A stretch of 64,000 nt of DNA from Volucribacter amazonae. GTDB taxonomy: Bacteria; Pseudomonadota; Gammaproteobacteria; Enterobacterales; Pasteurellaceae. Below are positions 54,684-63,830 of the stretch, one piece after another. Under the pieces are notes generated by a model. It saw only the letters and a list, made by a program, of their open reading frames with translations. It did not search any database and was not told the DNA's origin. Each line of letters starts with the position of its first letter. Positions within the stretch are counted from its first letter, which is position 1. The stretch is from positions 248,001 through 312,000 of the forward strand of contig NZ_LWID01000001.1 of the NCBI RefSeq assembly GCF_029783845.1, written 5' to 3'. Made by a program: the position numbers and the translations under genes.

Positions 54684-55552
54684 TGGCTATTCTTATTGAT
54701 AAACATACCAAAGTGATTTGCCAAGGTTTTACTGGTGGACAAGGTACTTTTCATTCTGAACAAGCGCTTGCTTATGGTACACAATTAGTAGGTGGTGTAT
54801 CGCCAGGTAAAGGCGGAACAACCCACTTAGGGCTGCCAGTATTTAATACGGTAAAACAAGCTGTTGAAGCAACGGGGGCAACTGCAACAGTTATCTATGT
54901 GCCAGCAATAGGTTGTAAAGATGCGATTTTAGAAGCCATTGATGCCGGGATTGAATTAATCGTTTGTATTACCGAAGGCATACCAACCTTAGATATGTTA
55001 CAAGTCAAACAACGGCTAAATCAAACAGGCGTACGTATGATCGGCCCAAACTGCCCAGGAATTATTACTCCTGAGGAATGTAAAATCGGTATTATGCCGG
55101 GGCATATTCATCAAAAAGGACGCATTGGCATTGTTTCACGTTCAGGTACATTAACTTACGAGGCTGTCAAACAAACTACTGACGAAGGATTAGGACAATC
55201 AACTTGTGTGGGGATTGGTGGTGATCCGATTCCAGGCAGTAATTTTATTGATATTCTGCGTTTATTTGAGCAAGATCCACAAACTGAAGCGATTGTGATG
55301 ATTGGCGAAATCGGAGGAACAGCTGAAGAAGAAGCGGCTGCTTTTATTAAGCAACATATTACCAAACCAGTGATAGGATATATCGCCGGCGTTACTGCGC
55401 CAAAAGGGAAACGAATGGGGCATGCAGGTGCTATTATTAGTGGTGGTAAAGGCACAGCCCAAGAAAAATTTGCCGCATTAAGAGCGGCAGGTGTAACAGT
55501 GGTAGAAAGCCTTGCGGATATAGGTAAAACGGTTAAGAAAATTATTGATTAA
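54683..55552 (+). CDS. sucD: Succinyl-CoA synthetase alpha subunit
   Basis: 289 residues. CoA-binding domain (GFTGGQGTFHSEQA), the GIGGDPIPGSNF segment and the phosphorylated histidine in MGHAGAIISGG. Last gene of the operon; a terminator follows within 10 bases. Confidence 0.97.
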   Translation: MAILIDKHTKVICQGFTGGQGTFHSEQALAYGTQLVGGVSPGKGGTTHLGLPVFNTVKQAVEATGATATVIYVPAIGCKDAILEAIDAGIELIVCITEGIPTLDMLQVKQRLNQTGVRMIGPNCPGIITPEECKIGIMPGHIHQKGRIGIVSRSGTLTYEAVKQTTDEGLGQSTCVGIGGDPIPGSNFIDILRLFEQDPQTEAIVMIGEIGGTAEEEAAAFIKQHITKPVIGYIAGVTAPKGKRMGHAGAIISGGKGTAQEKFAALRAAGVTVVESLADIGKTVKKIID

Positions 55553-55557
55553 ATAAT

Positions 55558-55584
55558 AAGGGCTGATTATTCAGCCCTTGTTTA
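55558..55584 (+). terminator. Intrinsic terminator of sucABCD
   Basis: Perfect 9-bp stem AAGGGCTGA/TCAGCCCTT with loop TTAT, followed by GTTTAT; short T tract. Confidence 0.75.
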
Positions 55585-55637
55585 TAGTTCCATTTTACAA
55601 TGATATTGCGTTAATCTTTTAAATTGAAACGACTATA

Positions 55638-56708
55638 TCATACGGATTTAGTTTCTTTGTTTTGATTATTTTCCTCAATTTCCCCTAATAGAGCCGCATA
55701 TTTTTTAGTTTGAGGGCTTGATTCTAATGCAATTTTTAATGCCATTGTTAAGGGAACAGAAAGTAGCATACCCACAGAACCTAGTAACCAGCCCCAGAAT
55801 AGTAAGGATAAAAATACGATAAGTGTGGATAAACCTAAGGTTTTACCCATTAAACGAGGTTCAATCACATTACCGATAACCATATTAATTCCTACTAAAC
55901 CAGAGGCGACAATAATACCAGTAGAGAAACCATTGAGTAATAATACTTGTACTACGATAGGAATAGCGGCAATAATAGAGCCAATATTAGGGATATAATT
56001 TAACAAGAAACTTAATGTTGCCCATAATACGGCATATTGCACACCTAAAATCTCTAATAATATCCACACACAGATCCCTGTGGCTAAACTAATTAGCGTT
56101 TTTACCCCTAAATAACGAATAACACCATTAAGGATACGATCAATATTGCGTTCGTGTTCATTAATATCGCCATCAACTTGGCTAAAAGCCAATGCCATTT
56201 TGTGTTTCGCCGTAGGGGCTTCAATTAGCATAAAAATAACCACTAACAGCAAAATAAACACATTACTTACCGCACCAGAAAAACTCAATAATACTTTACT
56301 CACAAAATCCATAATCACACTTGGATCGAAGTTTTCTAATATGGCTTCTTGTGAAATACTTAATGGATAATTAATGGATTGGGCAAAAGCTGATATTTCA
56401 TCAACTCGGCGAGTGAGTAACGCACGATATTGTGGAATAGAACTGGTAAATTCTTTGATCGTGCTATTAATTAGTCCGACTAAGAAGAAAAAAATCAATA
56501 ATATTAGTACAAATAATAAACTGATTGCGAGCCAACGAGGGATTTTTCGCATTGTCATCATGGTAATTAATGGCGAACAAATAATCGCAATAAATAATGA
56601 CAATAAGAAAGGAACAACAATTTGTACTGCAGATTTTACCCCAGCTAAAATAATCACTAAGCAGGCTGCAATAATAAAGGCACGAATTAAAGAGTTAGAT
56701 TGTTTCAT
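55638..56708 (-). CDS. AI-2E/PerM-family membrane transporter
   Basis: 356 residues, eight or so hydrophobic segments; two N-terminal helix pairs, a soluble middle (about 60-200 partly), and the conserved GNVIEPRLMGKTLGLSTLIV and GWLLGSVGMLLSVPLT motifs of the PerM/UPF0118 family. Members include AI-2 exporters and sodium/proton antiporters; the substrate here is unknown. Its ATG overlaps the glnB stop by four bases (ATGA), so it is coupled to glnB. Confidence 0.85.
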   Translation of the reverse strand: MKQSNSLIRAFIIAACLVIILAGVKSAVQIVVPFLLSLFIAIICSPLITMMTMRKIPRWLAISLLFVLILLIFFFLVGLINSTIKEFTSSIPQYRALLTRRVDEISAFAQSINYPLSISQEAILENFDPSVIMDFVSKVLLSFSGAVSNVFILLLVVIFMLIEAPTAKHKMALAFSQVDGDINEHERNIDRILNGVIRYLGVKTLISLATGICVWILLEILGVQYAVLWATLSFLLNYIPNIGSIIAAIPIVVQVLLLNGFSTGIIVASGLVGINMVIGNVIEPRLMGKTLGLSTLIVFLSLLFWGWLLGSVGMLLSVPLTMALKIALESSPQTKKYAALLGEIEENNQNKETKSV

Positions 56709-57043
56709 AGGGCTTCTTCGTCTTGTTCTCCTGTACGAATGCGGATAACACGTTCCACATCATAAATAAAGATTTTTCCATCGCCAATTTTGCCAGTTTG
56801 TGCAGTATCTATAATCGCTTCTAAACATTGCTCCACAATATCATCAGCAACAACGATTTCAAGTTTAACTTTAGGTAGAAAATCGATCATATATTCCGCT
56901 CCACGATAAAGCTCAGTATGTCCTTTTTGTCTACCAAAGCCTTTGACTTCGCTAACAGTCATACCTGTTATGCCAATATCAGATAAGGCTTCTCGTACAT
57001 CATCAAGTTTAAAGGGTTTAATGATGGCTTCAATTTTTTTCAT
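56705..57043 (-). CDS. glnB: Nitrogen regulatory protein P-II (GlnB)
   Basis: 112 residues from ATG 57043, with GAGGAAA upstream lying inside the end of mog. The uridylylated Tyr51 (GAEYMIDF) on the T-loop is present, and the start MKKIEAIIKPFKLDDVREAL is canonical. Trimeric sensor of 2-oxoglutarate and energy state. Middle gene of the mog-glnB-perM run. Confidence 0.95.
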   Translation of the reverse strand: MKKIEAIIKPFKLDDVREALSDIGITGMTVSEVKGFGRQKGHTELYRGAEYMIDFLPKVKLEIVVADDIVEQCLEAIIDTAQTGKIGDGKIFIYDVERVIRIRTGEQDEEAL

Positions 57044-57044
57044 A

Positions 57045-57623
57045 TTATTTCCTCGCAGATTTTGGTCTAAAAGCGGTAACAACCGCAGGATCGGTTTCAA
57101 TATAAATACCACTTAATAATTGTAAACAATAAGGAATAGCGGCGAAAATACCTTTAACAAGGGTTTTACCTTGTTCATCTTTTAAACCTTCTAAAGTTTC
57201 TTTAATGGCTTTTGGTTGCCCTGGTAGATTTAAAATCAGGCTTTGTTGACGGATTACCCCCACTTGTCGTGAAAGTATTGCCGTAGGTACAAAATGCAAA
57301 CTAATTTGTCGCATTTGTTCACCAAATCCTGGCATTTCACGATCCGCTACAGCCAATGTGGCGTCAGGGGTAACATCACGTTTAGCTGGACCTGTTCCCC
57401 CTGTCGTCAAGACTAAATGGCAATGATGAACATCTACCAATTCACATAATGTTTGTTCAATTTGTTGTTGTTCATCGGCAATTAAACGTGTTTCTACTTC
57501 AAAAGCAGTCGTCAACGCTGAAGCTAGCCAAGCCTCTAACTCAGGAATACCTTGATCTTGATAAATCCCTTGTGAGGCTCGATCAGAAACAGACACCAAA
57601 CCAATTTTTAAAAGTGCGGTCAT
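57045..57623 (-). CDS. mog: Molybdopterin adenylyltransferase MogA
   Basis: 192 residues, MoaB/MogA fold: VLTTGGTGPAKRDVTPDAT is the molybdopterin-binding motif and ILNLPGQPKAIKETL the second. Adenylylates molybdopterin before molybdate insertion. The first codons (ATGACCGCACTTTTA) contain a complete uptake sequence, so protein start and DNA-uptake signal coincide. Confidence 0.93.
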   Translation of the reverse strand: MTALLKIGLVSVSDRASQGIYQDQGIPELEAWLASALTTAFEVETRLIADEQQQIEQTLCELVDVHHCHLVLTTGGTGPAKRDVTPDATLAVADREMPGFGEQMRQISLHFVPTAILSRQVGVIRQQSLILNLPGQPKAIKETLEGLKDEQGKTLVKGIFAAIPYCLQLLSGIYIETDPAVVTAFRPKSARK

Positions 57624-57697
57624 TTTTTTCTCTTTTTGCTGAATGAAAGAATTAAAAGTATAAACTATTTACAGGGGAGGATAAACTAAGAAATAGT

Positions 57698-57730
57698 AAA
57701 CCCCAATTTGTATATTTTAAATTGGGGTTT
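57698..57730. terminator. Bidirectional terminator between mog and dnaJ
   Basis: Perfect 12-bp stem AAACCCCAATTT/AAATTGGGGTTT with a 9-base loop, 9 bases beyond the dnaJ stop. T-rich on both strands. Confidence 0.75.
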
Positions 57731-57738
57731 ATAAATAA

Positions 57739-58869
57739 TTATTTAGTCAAATCATCAAAGAATTTTTTTACTCCATCGAAGAAACCTGAGGATTTAGGAC
57801 GTTGTTTAGGTTGTCCTTCTAAGCTTTCTTCAAGTTTGCGTAACAATTCTTTTTGTTCTTCATTAAGATGAACTGGGGTTTCTACAATAATCTTAACGAT
57901 TAAATCGCCAGCATAACCACTGCGTACACTTGCCACTCCTTTACCACGCATACGGAACAGCTTACCTGTTTGGGTTTCCGCAGGAATTTTGAGTTTCACT
58001 CTGCCGTCTAAGGTCGGCACTTCCACTTCGCCACCTAATGCTGCCATGGTAAAACTAATTGGCACTTCACAATATAAGTTATTGCCATCACGCTCAAAAA
58101 TATGATGAGGTCTAACATGGATAACCACATATAAATCGCCAGCAGGTGCACCTTGTTCGCCCGCAGCCCCTTCGCCCGATAAGCGTAGTTGGTTACCTGT
58201 ATCCACCCCCGCTGGGATTTTTACAGAAAGGTTTTTCGGTTTTTGTACTCGTCCATCGCCATGGCATTTTTTACAAGGTTTATCAATTTTTTTACCTGTA
58301 CCATGACAAGTTGGGCAAGGGGTTTCTTGAACAAAAAAGCCTGATTGACGGCGTAAACGACCAGAACCATGGCAAGTTGGGCAAGTTTCCACTTTGCTAT
58401 CTTTTTCAGCACCACTACCATGACAATGCTCACATTCCGCTAAAGTAGTAATTTGAATATCTTTGGTTGTTCCTTTTACCGCTTCTTCAAGGCTAATTTC
58501 TAAATCATAGCGTAAATCATCGCCACGAACGACACGTTGGCGACCACCTCGTCCACCAAACATATCACTAAATATATCGCCGAAAATATCGCCAAAATCA
58601 GCACCGCCGCCAAAGCCTCCAAAACCGCCAGCACCACCGCCTTGTTCAAAGGCAGCATGTCCATATTGATCATAAGCCGCACGTTTTTGGCTATCGCTTA
58701 ATACTTCATAGGCCTCTTGAATTTCTTTAAATTTTTCGGCAGCCTCTTTATCGCCCTGATTACGGTCAGGGTGATATTTCATTGCAAGGCGTTTGTAGGC
58801 TTTTTTGATCTCTTTTTCATCAGCCCCTTTATTTACGCCGAGCAGTTCGTAATAATCTTTTTTTGCCAT
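57739..58869 (-). CDS. dnaJ: Chaperone DnaJ
   Basis: 376 residues. J domain with HPD (33-35), glycine/phenylalanine-rich linker (about 75-110), four CxxCxGxG zinc repeats (CEHCHGSG, CPTCHGSG, CPTCHGTG, CKKCHGDG), and C-terminal substrate domains. Co-chaperone of DnaK encoded 108 bases upstream. Confidence 0.97.
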   Translation of the reverse strand: MAKKDYYELLGVNKGADEKEIKKAYKRLAMKYHPDRNQGDKEAAEKFKEIQEAYEVLSDSQKRAAYDQYGHAAFEQGGGAGGFGGFGGGADFGDIFGDIFSDMFGGRGGRQRVVRGDDLRYDLEISLEEAVKGTTKDIQITTLAECEHCHGSGAEKDSKVETCPTCHGSGRLRRQSGFFVQETPCPTCHGTGKKIDKPCKKCHGDGRVQKPKNLSVKIPAGVDTGNQLRLSGEGAAGEQGAPAGDLYVVIHVRPHHIFERDGNNLYCEVPISFTMAALGGEVEVPTLDGRVKLKIPAETQTGKLFRMRGKGVASVRSGYAGDLIVKIIVETPVHLNEEQKELLRKLEESLEGQPKQRPKSSGFFDGVKKFFDDLTK

Positions 58870-58915
58870 AATATTTACTGTGTTAGGTTGTTTTTATTTG
58901 AAATAAATACACCAA

Positions 58916-58963
58916 AAGGGCGACAACGCCCTTATGGAAACTAGGACAAGACGAACTTGTCCT
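58916..58963 (-). promoter_or_regulatory. Two hairpins between dnaK and dnaJ
   Basis: AAGGGCG/CGCCCTT (58916-58922/58927-58933) and AGGACAAG/CTTGTCCT (58943-58950/58956-58963). Read on the minus strand the distal one is followed by TTTT. They could attenuate readthrough from dnaK into dnaJ or stabilise the dnaK mRNA end. Confidence 0.5.
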
Positions 58964-58977
58964 AATAGGTACAGAAA

Positions 58978-60882
58978 TTACTTATCTTTCACTTCTTCAA
59001 ACTCAGCATCAACAACACCGTCATCGTTGTTTTTACCGCTTTGTGCTTGTTGAGCGTTAGTTTCAGCTTGTGCTTGACCTGCTTGGATCAATTTTTCAGA
59101 GGCTTGAATTAATGCTTGTACTTTCGCATCAATTTCTGCTTTATCTTCCCCTTTTGCTGCCGTTTCTAATTCTTCTACAGCTTTTTCAATTGGGGCTTTA
59201 TCTTCAGCAGATAATTTATCGCCCACTTCCGCTAATTGTTTGCGGGTTGAGTGTACAAGATGATCCGCTTGGTTACGAGCCTGTACTAATTCTTCAAATT
59301 TACGATCCGCTTCGGCATTGGCTTCCGCATCACGAACCATTTGTTGAATTTCATCATCAGTCAACCCTGAAGAAGCCTTAATGGTAATTTGTTGTTCTTT
59401 ACCTGTGCCTTTGTCTTTAGCTGAAACATGGATAATACCGTCAGCGTCAATATCAAAGGTAACTTCAATTTGTGGCATACCACGTGGTGCTGGGTTAATA
59501 CCTTCTAAATTGAATTGACCAAGTGATTTATTGGCTGACGCTTGTTTACGTTCACCTTGTAACACATGGATAGTTACCGCACTTTGGTTATCTTCCGCTG
59601 TTGAGAATACTTGCGATTTCTTCGTTGGAATCGTAGTATTTTTCTCAATTAACGTCGTCATTACGCCACCCATAGTTTCAATACCTAATGACAATGGTGT
59701 AACGTCTAATAACAATACATCATGCACATCGCCAGCAAGTACCCCACCTTGAATTGCCGCACCAATCGCCACAGCTTCATCTGGGTTCACATCTTTACGA
59801 GGATCTTTGCCAAAGAATTCAGATACTTTTTGTTGTACCAATGGCATACGAGTTTGACCGCCCACTAAGATGACTTCATTAATCTCACTTACCGTTAAGC
59901 CTGCATCTTTTAAAGCCACACGCACAGGTTCTAAGGAACGTGTAACCAAATCTTCTACTAAAGATTCTAATTTCGCACGTGTTAATTTAATGTTTAAGTG
60001 TTTTGGCCCTGTTGCGTCTGCGGTAATGTAAGGTAAATTTACATCGGTTTGTTGGGCTGATGAAAGCTCAATTTTGGCTTTTTCAGCGGCTTCTTTCAAA
60101 CGTTGCATTGCTAACGGATCATTGCGTAAATCAACACCTTGCTCTTTTTTGAATTCATCAACTAAGTAGTTAATTACACGATTATCAAAGTCTTCACCAC
60201 CTAAGTGGGTGTCGCCGTTAGTAGCTAATACTTCAAAGGTTTTTTCGCCATCTACTTCATCAATTTCAATGATAGATAAGTCAAATGTACCACCCCCTAA
60301 GTCATAAACAGCGATAGTATGATTGCCTTTATCTTTGTCTAAACCATAAGCTAACGCCGCCGCAGTTGGTTCGTTGATGATACGTTTAACATCTAAACCT
60401 GCGATACGTCCTGCATCTTTAGTAGCTTGACGTTGAGCATCGTTAAAGTAAGCAGGTACAGTAATTACGGCCTCAGTAACAGGCTCACCTAAATAATCTT
60501 CCGCTGTTTTTTTCATTTTTTTCAACACTTCAGCAGAAATTTGTGGTGGTGCTAATTTTTCGCCTTTTGCTGATACCCAAGCATCGCCATTGTCTGCTTT
60601 GATAATTTCAAATGGCATAATGCTCACATCACGTTGCACTTCATTATCTTCAAAACGGCGACCGATTAAACGTTTGATTGCAAATAATGTATTTTTTGGA
60701 TTGGTTACCGCTTGACGTTTTGCAGGTTGCCCCACTAAGGTTTCGTTATCTGCGGTGTAAGCAATAATTGATGGCGTGGTGCGATCGCCTTCTGCATTTT
60801 CAATCACACGCGGTTTATCACCGTCCATTACTGCCACACAAGAGTTTGTTGTACCTAAGTCAATACCAATAATTTTTCCCAT
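58978..60882 (-). CDS. dnaK: Chaperone DnaK (Hsp70)
   Basis: 634 residues from ATG 60882 (TTAGGAGA upstream); a longer in-frame start at 60918 adds 12 residues without support. ATPase domain (GIDLGTTNSCVAVMDG; VYDLGGGTFDLS), linker DVLLLDVTPLSLGIE, substrate domain and C-terminal tail ending FEEVKDK, close to the usual EEVKDKK. A sigma-32-type promoter precedes it. Confidence 0.98.
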   Translation of the reverse strand: MGKIIGIDLGTTNSCVAVMDGDKPRVIENAEGDRTTPSIIAYTADNETLVGQPAKRQAVTNPKNTLFAIKRLIGRRFEDNEVQRDVSIMPFEIIKADNGDAWVSAKGEKLAPPQISAEVLKKMKKTAEDYLGEPVTEAVITVPAYFNDAQRQATKDAGRIAGLDVKRIINEPTAAALAYGLDKDKGNHTIAVYDLGGGTFDLSIIEIDEVDGEKTFEVLATNGDTHLGGEDFDNRVINYLVDEFKKEQGVDLRNDPLAMQRLKEAAEKAKIELSSAQQTDVNLPYITADATGPKHLNIKLTRAKLESLVEDLVTRSLEPVRVALKDAGLTVSEINEVILVGGQTRMPLVQQKVSEFFGKDPRKDVNPDEAVAIGAAIQGGVLAGDVHDVLLLDVTPLSLGIETMGGVMTTLIEKNTTIPTKKSQVFSTAEDNQSAVTIHVLQGERKQASANKSLGQFNLEGINPAPRGMPQIEVTFDIDADGIIHVSAKDKGTGKEQQITIKASSGLTDDEIQQMVRDAEANAEADRKFEELVQARNQADHLVHSTRKQLAEVGDKLSAEDKAPIEKAVEELETAAKGEDKAEIDAKVQALIQASEKLIQAGQAQAETNAQQAQSGKNNDDGVVDAEFEEVKDK

Positions 60883-60925
60883 TTTGTTTCTCCTAATTAA
60901 ATTTGTAAAATCATTCACGTTACCT

Positions 60926-60954
60926 TAAATAAGGTTTGAATTTTGTTTTTCAAG
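60926..60954 (-). promoter_or_regulatory. Probable sigma-32 heat-shock promoter of dnaK
   Basis: On the minus strand CTTGAA (60949-60954) is followed after 14 bases by CCTTATTTA (60926-60934), close to the sigma-32 pattern CTTGAAA-N13/14-CCCCATNT. It lies 44 bases upstream of the start codon. Confidence 0.6.
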
Positions 60955-61104
60955 GACATTTTTTTAAAAATTTATTTAATAAAAAATCACTTGATTTTGG
61001 CTTGTTGCTATAAATAAGGCTAAAAAATCAGAGTTCAAGGGCAAAGAAAAAATTATTTAAATTTTAACCGCACTTTATGGGTGCATGGCATATCCTTTGT
61101 TTAT

Positions 61105-61210
61105 TATCGTCGTTTCAATTTAAAATAAGACAAGGCGAGTCGCCAAAGACAGTACGAATAGTACGGCGAGGCATACTAATGCTGTATTATTTTAAAGTGG
61201 GACGACTATA
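61105..61210 (+). repeat. Correia-like palindromic mini-element, copy D (106 bp)
   Basis: TATCGTCGTTTCAATTTAAAAT at the left and ATTTTAAAGTGGGACGACTATA at the right. The core GACAGTACGAATAGTACGG, CGAGGC is intact. Same orientation and length as copy B. Confidence 0.85.
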
Positions 61211-61294
61211 TGTAAAGATATGTTTGTATAAACAATAATCTGTGTTAAGTTAGTACATTCTGATTCATCTATTAAAAAATTAAAGGAAAACAAT

Positions 61295-62701
61295 ATGAAA
61301 AAATCCACCATTGCCATTGGGATTATCGCCCTATTAGGGGCTGTTTGGACAGGCGCCGCTTGGTTTACGGGCAGTAAGGCTGAAGAGTATTATCGGCAAG
61401 CTGTGGCTGATACCAACGCTCAATTACAACAAATCGCAGAAAGCTCAAATCAAGCATTAACCTTACATATCAATACCCTCGATTTTCAACGGGGCATTTT
61501 TTCTTCTCAAATTAAAGATCAATTGGTTATTAATGCAGTGATAAAAGGGGAAAAAGTACAATGGATTGTGCCTTTTAGCGATACACTTTATCATGGTCCA
61601 TTCCCTCTTAATCAAGTAAAAGCCTTTAATTTTATGCCAAATATGCTGAGTTGGGTATCAGAAGTTACTCCTCACGACAGTATTGCTGGGTGGTTTAAAG
61701 TAACTCAAGGGGTTTCGCCAATTATTTCTGATTTAGTGATTAGTTATAATCAAAAAATAACAGGGCAAGTGAAAATTGCTGATACAAATTATGTTTCTGA
61801 TCAGAACAGTCTTGCTTGGCAAGATTTTACCTTAAACCTTGATGGAATGAATTTTGATGGGGTAGGTAAAGGTAATGTGTATTTGGGATCATTTCAATCC
61901 AAAACGCCACTAGGGGAAAGTTTTTCTTTGGATAAACTAGACATTAATTTGAATATCCAAAAATTATTGGGCGGTAATCTTTATTTAGGGGATAGCAAAC
62001 TTCAATTTGCTCAACTTGCCTTACAAGCCAAAGAACAACATTTTTTATTGAAAGACGGAAAAATGGAACAAAGTACAGAGGAAGAAGAAGGCTTTATTAA
62101 TGCTGACTTATCATTAGTAACCAAAGAAAATTATTGGCAAAACAAACCATTAGGTGAAATAACATTTTTGGTGAGTTTGAAACACTTAGAAAAACAAGCC
62201 TTTGTTGATCTTGCACAATTACCGAATAGCAAGCAATTTACCGAAAAAGAGCTTTCTATCTATAAACAAGCAAAGAGAAAAATTTGGCGAAATCAACCGC
62301 ACTTGATATTAAAATCTTCCTTTGAAAATACAGCGGGCAAACTAAAGGCAAAAGTTAATATAGAATTATCCAAATTTCAGCAGAGACGCTCCAAATTGTT
62401 AGATTTATTTAAACAATTTGAGATTTTGCTTGATTTAGATAAAGGAGCATTAGAACAATATTCCACCATTTTGCATCAAAATATTTATAATTTATCGGAG
62501 CAACAAGCTCAACGAGAAACTCAATTAATCTCAGAGGTACTTGATAATTTACAAGCAGATAATTTGATTGTTAATAAAGATAATGAAGTAAAAGTAAGCT
62601 TGATTTTAGAGGATGACGAAATGAAACTCAATGGCGAACCTCTGTCAGAACAAGTCGCACAAAAATTATTGTATGAATTATTGTATCCTTTAATGAATTG
62701 A
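61295..62701 (+). CDS. DUF945 (YdgA family) protein
   Basis: 468 residues with an N-terminal membrane helix (STIAIGIIALLGAVWTGAAW) followed directly by TGSKAEEYY, the family pattern, then a large beta-rich periplasmic part. Function of YdgA-like proteins is poorly known, probably envelope-associated. The stop codon lies at the edge of a mini-element arm (TTGAAACGACTATA). Confidence 0.82.
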   Translation: MKKSTIAIGIIALLGAVWTGAAWFTGSKAEEYYRQAVADTNAQLQQIAESSNQALTLHINTLDFQRGIFSSQIKDQLVINAVIKGEKVQWIVPFSDTLYHGPFPLNQVKAFNFMPNMLSWVSEVTPHDSIAGWFKVTQGVSPIISDLVISYNQKITGQVKIADTNYVSDQNSLAWQDFTLNLDGMNFDGVGKGNVYLGSFQSKTPLGESFSLDKLDINLNIQKLLGGNLYLGDSKLQFAQLALQAKEQHFLLKDGKMEQSTEEEEGFINADLSLVTKENYWQNKPLGEITFLVSLKHLEKQAFVDLAQLPNSKQFTEKELSIYKQAKRKIWRNQPHLILKSSFENTAGKLKAKVNIELSKFQQRRSKLLDLFKQFEILLDLDKGALEQYSTILHQNIYNLSEQQAQRETQLISEVLDNLQADNLIVNKDNEVKVSLILEDDEMKLNGEPLSEQVAQKLLYELLYPLMN

Positions 62702-62744
62702 AACGACTATATTTATCATTTATCAAAATTTTATTGAGGAAACT

Positions 62745-63830
62745 ATGCGTTTAGCCAAAACCTTTATCCCTTGTGTTTTAAGCACATTATTATGGGCTTG
62801 CAGTAGCCAACCTAAAGTTCAACCTCTTGATCCACAAGCGGTTTATCCAAATTCACGAGAATTACATTACTTTGCCGATTATGTAGACTTTCTAAAACGC
62901 AAAGCCGCAGGACAAGGCGTATCTAGCCAAACATTGCAAACTAACCAAGATATTCGCTATATTCAACAAGCGGTGGATCTTGATCGCAAACAAGCGGCAC
63001 GCCCCCGCCGAGATCCTAGCCAACCAAGAGTTGCCAATCCGAATGGGGCAACTAATTACCTTAAACGAGTTTTAACCAATAATAAAGTGGAAGTAGCAAA
63101 CCGCCGTTATGCAGGCGTGCAATCCCATTTAAAGCGTGCGAGCCAAAAATATGGCGTACAACCTGAATATTTAATGGCGTTATGGGGAATGGAGAGCAGT
63201 TTTGGTTATTATCAAGGTAATTATGATGTGTTATCAGTATTAGCCACTTTGGCATTTGAAGGACGGCGAGAAACCTTATTTAGCCAAGAGTTTATTAATG
63301 CCATGAAAATGCTAGAACAAGGAGATATTACCCGCGAGAATATGTTAGGTTCTTGGGCTGGAGCAATGGGACAAACGCAATTTATGCCCACTTCTTATTT
63401 AAATTATGCCGTTGATGGCAATAATGATGGTGTAAAAAATATTTGGCAAGATCCTGCCGATGTATTTGCTTCCATTGCGAATTATTTATCCACTGTGGGC
63501 TGGAATGCCAATTTACCTTGGGGTGTAGAAGTAGAAATTAATGGAGATTTACCATTGGATTTAGCTGGCACTGAACCCCATAAATCCCTCTCTTTACAGG
63601 CTTGGCAAGCACAAGGTATTAGGTTAAAAACCCATAGTTTACAGGAATTACAAAAGTGGAATACCTTAGCCAAAGCAGATTTATGGTTAATTCGCCCTGA
63701 TAAAGAAAAAGGACGAGCCTTTTTGGTTTCCAATAATTTTAGAACATTATTAGATTGGAACCGTTCAAATTATTTTGCCTTAAGTATTGGTATGTTTGCC
63801 GATCGTATTCAACAAGGTATTAAAGATTAG
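62745..63830 (+). CDS. mltB: Membrane-bound lytic murein transglycosylase B
   Basis: 361 residues. Lipobox LLWAC (cysteine near residue 19), so outer-membrane anchored. Family GH103: catalytic Glu in ALWGMESSFG, then GSWAGAMGQTQFMPTSYL and DGNNDGVKNIWQDPADVFASIA, plus the C-terminal AFLVSNNFRTLLDWNRSNYFALSI. Cleaves peptidoglycan glycan strands to anhydromuropeptides. An uptake sequence lies just past the stop (about 63853). Confidence 0.95.
   Translation: MRLAKTFIPCVLSTLLWACSSQPKVQPLDPQAVYPNSRELHYFADYVDFLKRKAAGQGVSSQTLQTNQDIRYIQQAVDLDRKQAARPRRDPSQPRVANPNGATNYLKRVLTNNKVEVANRRYAGVQSHLKRASQKYGVQPEYLMALWGMESSFGYYQGNYDVLSVLATLAFEGRRETLFSQEFINAMKMLEQGDITRENMLGSWAGAMGQTQFMPTSYLNYAVDGNNDGVKNIWQDPADVFASIANYLSTVGWNANLPWGVEVEINGDLPLDLAGTEPHKSLSLQAWQAQGIRLKTHSLQELQKWNTLAKADLWLIRPDKEKGRAFLVSNNFRTLLDWNRSNYFALSIGMFADRIQQGIKD

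Larger units (their letters stand above)
60883..61294. other. 412-bp divergent region between dnaK and the DUF945 gene
   Basis: Holds the dnaK promoter, an uptake sequence (about 61066) and mini-element copy D. No gene seen. Confidence 0.65.
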
